Below, in pieces: positions 44,846 to 52,782 of a DNA stretch of 64,000 nucleotides. Source of the DNA: UBA993 sp964389365 (GTDB taxonomy: Bacteria > Bacillota > Dethiobacteria > DTU022); assembly GCA_964389365.1 (NCBI GenBank), contig CAYMDO010000001.1:56090-120089 (forward strand). The letters run 5' to 3'. Numbering within the stretch: position 1 is the first letter of the stretch; each line of letters begins with the position of its first letter. Position numbers and translations under genes: made by a program. A model generated the notes under the pieces. The model made no database searches and was not told the origin of the DNA. It saw only the letters and a program-made list of their open reading frames with translations.

Positions 44846-45140
44846 TTACTGTGAACTAAAAAAACCCTGCAGCAAAAAACCAAAAGCGCTTGAATAATAA
44901 GGAGGATAACAAAATGAAATGATTCCGGCAGGCTGAAAAAAGGCTTGTTCAACAGCCAGGCGCAGTATAGCGGCAGAGAATCCAACCAGCAGGCCGGCCG
45001 GCAGTATTTGCAGATGGTTAAGGCTTAACGCAGCAAAAATAAAGAAAGCCGTTCCGGCAGAGAAGCGAAAAGGCCCAATGCTGCCGGCCATAAACAGTTC
45101 GCTGGCGATAACGGTAACAACTACAGCAAGTAATATCTTT
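44846..45140 (-). pseudogene. Membrane fragment, probable sensor-kinase remnant
   Basis: About 98 codons, mostly hydrophobic, with three membrane-helix candidates (KILLAVVVTVIASELFMAG, FRFSAGTAFFIFAALSL, LQILPAGLLVGFSAAILRL), ending FFSSQ-stop. No usable start codon or RBS was found, and no kinase domain follows. Its place upstream of the broken response regulator suggests the N-terminal sensor part of the partner histidine kinase. Inference from layout. Confidence 0.4.
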
Positions 45141-45722
45141 TTACCCGGAGGTATGCGCGATTTCTCTGATAAGCTGTTCAGGACCCTCCTCATAGAGGCG
45201 GTAGCCCAGATCAAAGGCTTCCTGATTGAGCTCACCACTTCCCTTTGGCGCCATGTTGTAAATACTTTCCCTGAAAATACTGCGGTTAACAAGACCTGTC
45301 GCTGCATTAATCACCCCGAGCGCCAGCATATTTGCAACCACTTCTCGTTTCAAAATATCTTTAGCCATCCTTGTAATCGGCAATGATTTTATATGGAGTT
45401 CTTCTTTAAAGGGGCCGCTGACATAGGTGGAATCGGTAATAATCACACAACCCGGCTCCACTTTTGGCAGGTATTTGTTATATGAAGCCTGGTTCATACA
45501 AAGCAGGACCGTTGGCCTAGTTACCTTCGGGAACTCGATTGTATCAACATCGATAATGACACCGGACATGCTGGCTCCGCCCCGTGCTTCAGGGCCATAG
45601 GATTGGGTTTGTACCACATTTTTATTGTCATTTACCGCTGCGGCAGCAAGAACAATCGAGGCCAATATTAACCCTTGCCCGCCTGCTCCGGTAAGCAAGA
45701 TCTCCTGCCTTTTACTCATCAA
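45141..45722 (-). CDS. 2-oxoacid:ferredoxin oxidoreductase, gamma subunit
   Basis: 193 residues of the POR_N/gamma family; ILLTGAGGQGLILASIVLA at the start and TQSYGPEARGGASMS are diagnostic. Part of the four-subunit enzyme (delta-alpha-beta-gamma order) that oxidatively decarboxylates a 2-oxoacid to acyl-CoA and reduces ferredoxin. Subunit layout fits 2-oxoglutarate (KorABCD) or branched-chain oxoacid (Vor) types; the substrate is not decidable by eye. Confidence 0.92.
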   Translation of the reverse strand: MMSKRQEILLTGAGGQGLILASIVLAAAAVNDNKNVVQTQSYGPEARGGASMSGVIIDVDTIEFPKVTRPTVLLCMNQASYNKYLPKVEPGCVIITDSTYVSGPFKEELHIKSLPITRMAKDILKREVVANMLALGVINAATGLVNRSIFRESIYNMAPKGSGELNQEAFDLGYRLYEEGPEQLIREIAHTSG

Positions 45723-45734
45723 CAGCCACCCGCC

Positions 45735-46556
45735 TTAGTCTTTTACTTGTTTGATCGAGCGGTGATACTCTGAAGAAAATTCAGGAGCATCGATCGAGAA
45801 CAATACCCCGTTTAGGGTTTTCCTTTCCAGTTCCGCTTCCTCCATTTCAGCAGCTCGTTCAACAGCTACACTGCTTTCTTTCATCCCTTTAAGCATTTCA
45901 ACCGCCCCACCAAGTTTATTTCTCCGGCCATAGGCAATCGGACAGGGTGAAAGCGCTTCGACTACTGAAAAACCTTTGTGCCTGGATGCCCTCACAATGA
46001 GTTGTTCGAGCTGCCGCGGCTGGGCTGCATTTCCCCTGGCTCCGAAAGTCGCCCCGGCACCTCGGGCCAGTTCAAGCAGGTCGAAAGCCCTTTCCAGGGT
46101 ACCGCCGGGCGCAGTAGTTGCTTTTTTGCCCATTGGGGTCAGTGGCGAATGTTGACCGCCGGTCATGCCGTAAATGTGGTTATTGACAACAATAGCATTC
46201 AGATCGATATTTCTTCTGGCTGAATGAATAAAATGGTTTCCGCCGATAGCACTGCAGTCCCCGTCACCCATGATCACAAAAAGGATTAGTTCGGGCCTGG
46301 CCATCTTGAGCCCGGTTGCAAAAGCAAGCGCCCGGCCATGGGTTGTGTGCAGCGTATTGAAGTTGAGATAACCGGCAGCCCTTGAAGAACAGCCGATACC
46401 GGAAACAATTACAACATCGCGCTGATCATAGCCTGCCCTCTCAATCGCCCTGACCAGGGCTGCGGTAACGATACCGTTGCCGCAGCCCGGACACCAGATG
46501 TGCGGCAGTTTCTTTGTGCGCAAAAAATCCTGGGTCAGTTGCTCTATGACAGCCAC
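45735..46556 (-). CDS. 2-oxoacid:ferredoxin oxidoreductase, beta subunit (TPP-binding)
   Basis: 273 residues. HIWCPGCGNGIV carries cluster-type cysteines; GDGDCSAIGGNHFIHSARRN with NNHIYGMTGGQ is the thiamine-diphosphate/Mg site (GDGD...NN). Overlaps the alpha gene by 13 bases. Confidence 0.94.
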   Translation of the reverse strand: MAVIEQLTQDFLRTKKLPHIWCPGCGNGIVTAALVRAIERAGYDQRDVVIVSGIGCSSRAAGYLNFNTLHTTHGRALAFATGLKMARPELILFVIMGDGDCSAIGGNHFIHSARRNIDLNAIVVNNHIYGMTGGQHSPLTPMGKKATTAPGGTLERAFDLLELARGAGATFGARGNAAQPRQLEQLIVRASRHKGFSVVEALSPCPIAYGRRNKLGGAVEMLKGMKESSVAVERAAEMEEAELERKTLNGVLFSIDAPEFSSEYHRSIKQVKD

Positions 46557-47683
46557 CTCCCAATTAGTTCAGATATTTTATCCGGTGTGATCATTTCCCC
46601 GTCGTAACGGTTCAGCGGTATTACTTTGGCCTGACCACAGGCGTAACGTTCAACCTCGCCAACAATCTGCCCCATATTCATTTCAGGCACTACAATAACA
46701 TCAGCCTGCTTGGCCAGGGCTTCGATCTCCTGTGCCGGGAAAGGCCAGATTGTTTGTAAGCTTAGCAGGCCGACCGGCAGACGGTCCTGCCAATAAGCTT
46801 TTTTTACTACCGAACGTGCTGAACGCACAGTACATCCGTACGTAACAATTGCCACCCGCGGTTCCTTGTGGCCTATGTAGTTGGTTAAGACAATCTCATC
46901 GCGATATTTTTCCAACTTGGCATGAAGGCGATCAAGCGCCCGTTCAACCTGGGGTGGATCGCCGGTCGGAAACCCGTACTGGTCGTGAAACAGGCCGGTA
47001 ACATGATAATAATGACCGAAACCAAAAGGCACAAGTGGTGTCAATCCTTTTTCGTCATACGGTTTCCAGTCTGAAGGAACCTGATCGCTTAATTTCTCCA
47101 CCAGCAACTTACCCGCATCGGGAATAAAAACTTTTTCCCTCATGTGGCCAATTACTTCATCGAGCAGCATAATCACCGGCTGCCTCAGTTTCTGGCTTAA
47201 ATTTACAGCGGCAATCGTCAGGTAGTAAGTTTCGTAGACAGAAGACGGCGAAAAAACAATAATCGGATGGTCACCATGGGTTCCCCAGCGTGCCTGCATC
47301 ACATCTCCCTGGGCCGGTGCAGTAGGGACCCCGGTGCTGGGGCCCATCCGCTGAACATTAACAACAACGCAGGGTATTTCGGCCATGATTGCATAGCCGA
47401 GGTTCTCCTGCTTAAGCGAAAACCCGGGGCCGCTAGTGGCTGTCAGTGTCCTCATCCCGCCGATCGAAGCGCCGATAACAGCAGCCATACTGGCGATTTC
47501 GTCTTCCATTTGAATGTATACTCCACCAATATCCGGCAGCTTTGAGGCCATTATTTCGGCCACCTCGGTGGATGGAGTGATCGGATAACCGGCATAAAAG
47601 CGTACACCGGCATTAATTGCCCCTATTGCACAGGCTTCGTTGCCCTGCATTAAAACCGGCTTAGCAACCGTCATGCACTGCAA
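46544..47683 (-). CDS. 2-oxoacid:ferredoxin oxidoreductase, alpha subunit
   Basis: 379 residues; GNEACAIGAINAGVRFYAGYPITPSTE (seen at about 14-40), QMEDEIASMAAVIGAS and the GPSTGVPTAPAQGD block are typical of the KorA/VorA type. Supplies the pyrimidine part of the TPP site at the alpha-beta interface. Its start overlaps the delta gene by 23 bases. Confidence 0.94.
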   Translation of the reverse strand: MQCMTVAKPVLMQGNEACAIGAINAGVRFYAGYPITPSTEVAEIMASKLPDIGGVYIQMEDEIASMAAVIGASIGGMRTLTATSGPGFSLKQENLGYAIMAEIPCVVVNVQRMGPSTGVPTAPAQGDVMQARWGTHGDHPIIVFSPSSVYETYYLTIAAVNLSQKLRQPVIMLLDEVIGHMREKVFIPDAGKLLVEKLSDQVPSDWKPYDEKGLTPLVPFGFGHYYHVTGLFHDQYGFPTGDPPQVERALDRLHAKLEKYRDEIVLTNYIGHKEPRVAIVTYGCTVRSARSVVKKAYWQDRLPVGLLSLQTIWPFPAQEIEALAKQADVIVVPEMNMGQIVGEVERYACGQAKVIPLNRYDGEMITPDKISELIGRWLS

Positions 47684-47951
47684 CCCCCTCTACGATCACG
47701 GAAAGTGCAAAATCGGGGCAGAAAAGCTCACACACTCCACAGGCTGTACACTTTTCGCTATTTATCGCAGCTTTTCCGGTCGCATTAATAAAAAGAGCTT
47801 CCTTTGGACAGAAAGCTGCACAGATGCCGCATCCTTTACACCACTCCTGGTTGACAGTCAGGACTGCGGCATACAAATCCCTTACGGTCCGGGTAATAAT
47901 TACAGATCCCCTCCCTCTAACTATTAAACCATTGATTATTATTTTAATCAA
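47661..47951 (-). CDS. 2-oxoacid:ferredoxin oxidoreductase, delta (ferredoxin-like) subunit
   Basis: Carries two [4Fe-4S] motifs, CKGCGICAAFCP and CTACGVCELFCP, that pass electrons to ferredoxin. The first conventional in-frame start (TTG 47951) has no ribosome site, whereas GAGGGAGGGG lies inside the frame, 7 bases before an ATT at 47900. The mature start is therefore uncertain. First gene of the operon; no sigma-54 promoter was found ahead of it. Confidence 0.88.
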   Translation of the reverse strand: MIKIIINGLIVRGRGSVIITRTVRDLYAAVLTVNQEWCKGCGICAAFCPKEALFINATGKAAINSEKCTACGVCELFCPDFALSVIVEGVAVHDGC

Positions 47952-48073
47952 CAGCCGGCAAAAACTGACAGTAAGATACAGAAGAGCAAGAGGTAATTAT
48001 GCGTCAATAAAAATTTGTTACATAATACCTGCTTCACCCTTAAATAACACAGCTGCAGCAAAACCGGCAATAG

Positions 48074-48107
48074 TAGCGGCAGGGCAAGAAAAACTACCCC
48101 GCCGCTA
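48074..48107 (-). terminator. Hairpin after gdhA
   Basis: TAGCGGCaGGG (48074-48084) pairs with CCCcGCCGCTA (48097-48107). There is no T-run on the minus strand, so Rho-independent activity is doubtful. It separates glutamate dehydrogenase from the oxidoreductase operon. Confidence 0.45.
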
Positions 48108-48134
48108 AACCGTAATTAAAATATAACTATCGCC

Positions 48135-49430
48135 TCAGCCCTTGTGAGTGCCGTTGCGTAACCAGCCGCGATAGTGCATCGCTTCGGCCAGTCGCTGGAT
48201 TGAATACATGTATGCCCCGGTGCGCATGTCAGAACCGATACATTTTTCACAGTAAAAGTTGTAGACCATCTTAAAGGCCCCGACCATTTTCTCCTCCAGG
48301 CGGCGGTTGACAGTTTCCAAATCCCAACGGAAACCGTAGTTGTTCTGAACCCATTCAAAATAGGAGACTGTAACACCACCGCTGTTAGCCAGTATATCTG
48401 GAACAACGAGAATGTTTTTACCTTTGAGAATCTGATCGGCCTCTGGTGTTGTCGGGCCGTTTGCCCCCTCGATAACAATTTTTGCTTTAACCTGATCGGC
48501 ATTGGCTCCCGTAATCTGGTTTTCAAGAGCAGCCGGGATAAGGACATCACAGTCAATAGCCAAAAGTTCGGCATTGGTGATTTCCACGCCACCAGGAAAC
48601 CCTTTTACAAAACCGGTATCTTCAATATGCTGTAACAGCTTATAGATATTGATGCCTTCCGGATTATAGATTCCGCCGCTGACATCGCTGACAGCTACTA
48701 CCGGAGAACCCGCTTCAGCAAACAAAATGGCAGCGTTGCTGCCAACGTTTCCAAAACCCTGGATGGCAATGCGGGCATGCTCAAACGGAATATTAAAAGC
48801 TTTAGCCGCCTCCCTGGTGATAAAAAAGCATCCGCGCCCCGTGGCTTCTTTCCGGCCCACACAACCGCCGACAGCAAGTGGCTTACCGGTTACAACTCCA
48901 AAAGATGGTTCCCGCATGATATTGCTGTATTCATCAGCGATCCAGGCCATCACCTGGGCATCGGTTGCCACATCAGGGGCGGGAATATCAGTTTCCGGCC
49001 CGAGAAACGAGCCCAGTGCCCTTACATAACCGCGGGTAAGCTTTTCTTTTTCTTTCATAGACATCGAGTAGGGATCACAAAGGACAGCACCCTTGCCGCC
49101 GCCGAAAGGCACATCGACGAGAGAACATTTAAGCGTCATCCACATTGAAAGGGCCTTGATACTATCGGTGGTCACATTATGATGGTAACGGATTCCGCCT
49201 TTGTAAGGGCCAAAAACATTGTTATGCTGCGACCGGTAGCCGGTAAAAACCTTAATTTTTCCATTGTCCATTTCAACCGGTATCGCAACTTCAACAAAGC
49301 GCATCGGAGTTTTCAGATGCTCATAAACATCAGTCGAAAGTTCAGCTAGTTCAACCGATTGTTTAATCATGTTTAATGTAGCGGTAAGCACGTTATCTTC
49401 TTTTATTGTATTTTTTACTTCTACTTCCAT
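48135..49430 (-). CDS. gdhA: Glutamate dehydrogenase (Glu/Leu/Phe/Val family)
   Basis: Reversible oxidative deamination of glutamate to 2-oxoglutarate. 431 residues from the ATG at 49430, which has AAGGAGG at ideal distance; an upstream frame start would overlap the aor stop. Motifs: PYKGGIRYH, DVPFGGGKGAV (substrate Lys), PAPDVATDAQVMAW and the Rossmann GFGNVGS. Only 1 base separates it from aor, so the unit is gabT-aor-gdhA. Confidence 0.95.
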   Translation of the reverse strand: MEVEVKNTIKEDNVLTATLNMIKQSVELAELSTDVYEHLKTPMRFVEVAIPVEMDNGKIKVFTGYRSQHNNVFGPYKGGIRYHHNVTTDSIKALSMWMTLKCSLVDVPFGGGKGAVLCDPYSMSMKEKEKLTRGYVRALGSFLGPETDIPAPDVATDAQVMAWIADEYSNIMREPSFGVVTGKPLAVGGCVGRKEATGRGCFFITREAAKAFNIPFEHARIAIQGFGNVGSNAAILFAEAGSPVVAVSDVSGGIYNPEGINIYKLLQHIEDTGFVKGFPGGVEITNAELLAIDCDVLIPAALENQITGANADQVKAKIVIEGANGPTTPEADQILKGKNILVVPDILANSGGVTVSYFEWVQNNYGFRWDLETVNRRLEEKMVGAFKMVYNFYCEKCIGSDMRTGAYMYSIQRLAEAMHYRGWLRNGTHKG

Positions 49431-49431
49431 T

Positions 49432-51222
49432 TTATATCCTCCTTGTCGTTCCATTAATATTATTTATCCCTTTCGGGGGTATACCATTTTGATCCCAACC
49501 TCGAAGCAGGTAATAATCACTCAGCATCGCGTCAAGCTCTTCTCTGGTAATCAGGTTTTTCTGCTCATTAATCGGCTCGCACAAAAAACGTACCGGTAAA
49601 GTGTCATCTGCCCTGGTTGCCCCTTCCCGGAGATTGAACAGCCGGGTTAAGTTCTGAACCCTGTCAGCTATGTTATGCAAATCTGCTGCGCTATAGCGGA
49701 CACCGGTCAGCAGGTAAAGCAGTTCGATCAACTCTTCCCAGTGTATCAGATCCCTGTAAAAACGGCAGAAAATCAAGCAGTCATAGATGTTCAGGCGATC
49801 TTCAAAATCGATAAACATCCTTGCCTTGCCTTTGATTTGTGCCGGATCGATCATTCCGCTTAACTCCGGTTTGTAAAAAGTCGCCCGCAGATGACAGGCC
49901 CCGCGGTCTGAAGTGGCATAAGCAAGCCCCATCCCCTTTAACACCCGGGGATCATAGCCGGCCGGCTCAAGGCCTTTAACGTGGATCGCGAAGTCTTTCA
50001 TACCCAGGGTATCAGCCGCCTCCCTGATCCCGCGGGCAAAGACAGCCCCATTTCCTTTACCTTCTACCACCTGTTCCAAAAAAATTGCGATTGAATCTGC
50101 ATCACCATAACAGGGAGCATTTTCGAGCTTGTTTATCAAACCAGCCTCGATGGCAAAAGCAGCCAGGTTGCCGGCACTGATCGTATCAATCCCCCAGCGA
50201 TCGCATAGATCATTTAAGTGAAGAATCTCCTCCATCTCAGGCAGGCAGCAGAGCCCGCCGAAAGCATAAATGGTTTCAAATTCAGGCCCTTCAACTGTCA
50301 GGCCCAGGTGCCTTCCCTTTTCAGCTGTTGTCAGCTTGCCGCAGGCAAAAAAACAACGGTAACAGCCCCGGGCCTTTACAGACATTTCACTCTGCATGTA
50401 GTCAGCGCTGATATTTTCCCAGCCTTCGAGCGTTCCGGCTGACCAGTAACGGGTCGGGAAACAACCGGCTTTGTTGGTAACAGCTACCAGGGCCGGTGTA
50501 CCTTTTTCTTTGTAGAGGCGTGCTTCGGGAGAGTCCTTGTAACGCTGAAAGAAATTGCGGCTCCAGCTGTTTAAGCCTTCTTCATCGGCCGGCAAAGCTT
50601 TGGCGCTGCCGCTGAAAACTATTCCTTTTAAATTTTTTGAGCCCATTACCGCACCCAATCCAGTCCTTCCGGCACTACGCCAACGGTTATTCTTAATACA
50701 GGCGAAAGGAAGCTTTCTTTCCCCGGCAGGCCCAATTACCAATGCCTGTGAACCTTTAACCCCTACCGCTTTAAGTATCTCTTCCTCAGCTGTATATGAC
50801 TCCTTGCCCCAGATATCACCGGCATCATAAAAATTTACAGCTTCTTCAGAAACAGACAAATATGAAGGCTTTTTTGCAGCCCCACTGATCACGATTGCAT
50901 CGTACCCTGTCCTTTTCATCACCGGTGGCAGGTGGCCACCGCTATATGACTCGGAGTACAGGCCTGTTGCAGGCGATTTGCTGAAAACTCCGAAACGGGA
51001 AGCAGGGGCTAGCGGGCTGTCGGTAGCCGGGCCGGTGGCAAAGATCAACAGGTTCTCGGCAGAAAGCGGATCCACTCCGGGCGGGAGCATTTTCAGCAAA
51101 AGATAGCTGCCTAAACCTTTTCCCCCGAGATAATCGCGGAACAACTCCTCTTCCAGTAATCTTTCGCTGATATCGGATTTATTCAGATCAATAATCAAAA
51201 GCTTGCCGAAATGTGCATACAA
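49432..51222 (-). CDS. aor: Aldehyde:ferredoxin oxidoreductase (tungstopterin)
   Basis: Oxidises aldehydes to carboxylic acids with ferredoxin as acceptor, using a W-bis-pterin cofactor and one [4Fe-4S]. 596 residues, normal length. The cluster motif GCYRCFFACGK (CxxCxxxC) is at about 285, with a late Cys in SDRGACHLRA. The N-terminus GKLLIIDLNKSDIS...FRDYLGGKGLGSYLL and the pterin block GRTGLGAVMGSKNLK are typical. Sits between a transaminase and glutamate dehydrogenase, fitting oxidation of aldehydes arising from amino acid breakdown. Confidence 0.95.
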   Translation of the reverse strand: MYAHFGKLLIIDLNKSDISERLLEEELFRDYLGGKGLGSYLLLKMLPPGVDPLSAENLLIFATGPATDSPLAPASRFGVFSKSPATGLYSESYSGGHLPPVMKRTGYDAIVISGAAKKPSYLSVSEEAVNFYDAGDIWGKESYTAEEEILKAVGVKGSQALVIGPAGERKLPFACIKNNRWRSAGRTGLGAVMGSKNLKGIVFSGSAKALPADEEGLNSWSRNFFQRYKDSPEARLYKEKGTPALVAVTNKAGCFPTRYWSAGTLEGWENISADYMQSEMSVKARGCYRCFFACGKLTTAEKGRHLGLTVEGPEFETIYAFGGLCCLPEMEEILHLNDLCDRWGIDTISAGNLAAFAIEAGLINKLENAPCYGDADSIAIFLEQVVEGKGNGAVFARGIREAADTLGMKDFAIHVKGLEPAGYDPRVLKGMGLAYATSDRGACHLRATFYKPELSGMIDPAQIKGKARMFIDFEDRLNIYDCLIFCRFYRDLIHWEELIELLYLLTGVRYSAADLHNIADRVQNLTRLFNLREGATRADDTLPVRFLCEPINEQKNLITREELDAMLSDYYLLRGWDQNGIPPKGINNINGTTRRI

Positions 51223-52572
51223 CTAGCGTTGCCCTCCTTCTTCAGCAGCTATAGCCTCTTCAAGTATATCCAACCCCCTCTTTAACTGTTCGGCGGGGAT
51301 ATTTACAGGCATCAGAAGGCGGATAACATTGCTGAAAATACCCGCAGTAATGATGAGCAGGCCGTTTTTGTGACAGCGCTTAATAATTGCCTTAGTCCGA
51401 TCCGGATCAGGTGCCCTCGTAACGCGATCTTTTACCAGTTCAAGCGCACGCATAGCGCCTAAGCCCCTGTGTTCACCGATAATTGAGTATTTGGCGGCCA
51501 TTTGATCCAGCCTTTCAGCAGTAATTTGGCCGGTTTTTTTTGCCTGTTCGGCCAGTTTTTCTTGTTCAGCCGCTTCGAGAACGGCTAAAGCAGCGGCACA
51601 ACAAAGGGGATTTCCGCCGTATGTTCCGCCGATTTCGCCCGGACCGGCTGCATCCATCACTTCTGCCCTGCCGGTTACGGCGCTGATCGGCACACCGCCG
51701 GCCAGTGATTTTGCCATGGTGATCATGTCGGGTTCCATACCATAATAAAAACTGGCAAGCTGGGTTCCGGTCCGGTAAAAACCGGATTGAATTTCATCGA
51801 TGATCAGCAGCACTTCATTCTTCCGGCAGATTTCGTGCAGCACCTTAAAATAATCAGCCGGCGGCACGATGAAACCTCCTTCTCCCTGAACCGGCTCGGC
51901 GATTACAGCCGCCACATTATCTGCCGGACATTCAACGGCAAAGAATTGCTCAAGATACCTGGCACACTGCAGATCACAGGAAGGGTAAGAGAGTCCAAAA
52001 CGGCAGCGGTAACAATAGGCCGCCGGTATTTTATAAACATCAGGCGCAAAAGGCCCAAAACCGTATTTGTAGGGCTTGACTTTTGAAGTCAGGGTCATGG
52101 CCATCAGGGTGCGGCCGTGGAAAGCACATTCCAGGGATACCATTGCAGTTTTTTTGGTATAGCGTCGCGCTAATTTTACAGCGTTTTCCACAGCTTCGGC
52201 CCCGCTGTTAAAAAAAGCGGTTTTTTTTGCAAAGCTGCCCGGAGTAAACTTGTTTAAAGCGGCTGCCAACCTGACATAAGGCTCATACATGGTAACCATA
52301 AAACAGGTATGCAGGAATTGATCAGCCTGCTGTTTGATCGCATCGACCACTGCCGGGTGGTTATGCCCAAAATTGGCAACCCCGATACCGGTCGTAAAAT
52401 CAAGATACTCGTTGCCATCTATATCCTTGATCACTGCGCCCTTTGCCTGATCAACAAATACAGGCAACACGCAGGAAATCCCACGGGCCACATGCTGATC
52501 ACGCATGTTCAACAACTCCTGTGACTTAGGCCCGGGTTCGTAAAGGATCCCGGTTCCTGTTTTGTTACCCAT
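51223..52572 (-). CDS. gabT: 4-aminobutyrate-type aminotransferase (class III)
   Basis: 449-residue PLP transaminase with LIIDEIQSGFYRTG and the PLP lysine K288 in MITMAKSLAGG; most like GABA/omega-amino acid aminotransferases. A cysteine-rich insert CYRC...C...C (Cys187, 190, 199, 203) may bind metal. The product of GABA would be succinate semialdehyde, an aldehyde that the next gene product (AOR) could oxidise. Its stop and the aor ATG are adjacent. Preceded by a -24/-12 promoter. Confidence 0.88.
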   Translation of the reverse strand: MGNKTGTGILYEPGPKSQELLNMRDQHVARGISCVLPVFVDQAKGAVIKDIDGNEYLDFTTGIGVANFGHNHPAVVDAIKQQADQFLHTCFMVTMYEPYVRLAAALNKFTPGSFAKKTAFFNSGAEAVENAVKLARRYTKKTAMVSLECAFHGRTLMAMTLTSKVKPYKYGFGPFAPDVYKIPAAYCYRCRFGLSYPSCDLQCARYLEQFFAVECPADNVAAVIAEPVQGEGGFIVPPADYFKVLHEICRKNEVLLIIDEIQSGFYRTGTQLASFYYGMEPDMITMAKSLAGGVPISAVTGRAEVMDAAGPGEIGGTYGGNPLCCAAALAVLEAAEQEKLAEQAKKTGQITAERLDQMAAKYSIIGEHRGLGAMRALELVKDRVTRAPDPDRTKAIIKRCHKNGLLIITAGIFSNVIRLLMPVNIPAEQLKRGLDILEEAIAAEEGGQR

Positions 52573-52617
52573 ACAAATAACCCCCCTTCTGGTTTAGCTT
52601 TTTCTGATAATAATTGT

Positions 52618-52633
52618 AGCAATAATAATGCCA
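52618..52633 (-). promoter_or_regulatory. Sigma-54 (-24/-12) promoter of gabT-aor-gdhA
   Basis: Minus strand TGGCAT-TATTA-TTGCT, GG and GC 10 bases apart. The predicted start is near 52606, 34 bases before the gabT ATG. Confidence 0.75.
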
Positions 52634-52728
52634 TCCGGAATAATGAGGCCCGATAATTATATCCCCTGCCCAACCTACCAGGACAGGGGAAAATAGCGCA
52701 GACTTAATAATACCTAAAAAACAAAAAA

Positions 52729-52764
52729 AATGCATTATTGCATTATTGATGCGTAGTTGCATTA
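52729..52764. promoter_or_regulatory. Tandem candidate enhancer sites for the second sigma-54 regulator
   Basis: AATGCA-TTAT-TGCATT (52729-52744) is a perfect 6-bp-arm palindrome. A relative (13 of 16 matches) follows at 52749-52764, ATGCGTAGTTGCATTA. Centres are about 20 bases apart, two helical turns, and about 105-125 bases upstream of the promoter. They lie in the 210-base gap between the regulator stop and gabT. Confidence 0.55.
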
Positions 52765-52782
52765 AAGCCGCCTGGTGTAAGG

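Noticed and set aside
44846..45307. A 153-codon frame overlapping the gamma-subunit gene
   Set aside because: Its first third lies inside the well-supported oxidoreductase gene in another frame; only the part after 45140 shows protein-like character.
47952..48134. Sigma-54 promoter for the 2-oxoacid oxidoreductase operon
   Set aside because: No GG-N10-GC element with acceptable flanks found on the minus strand.
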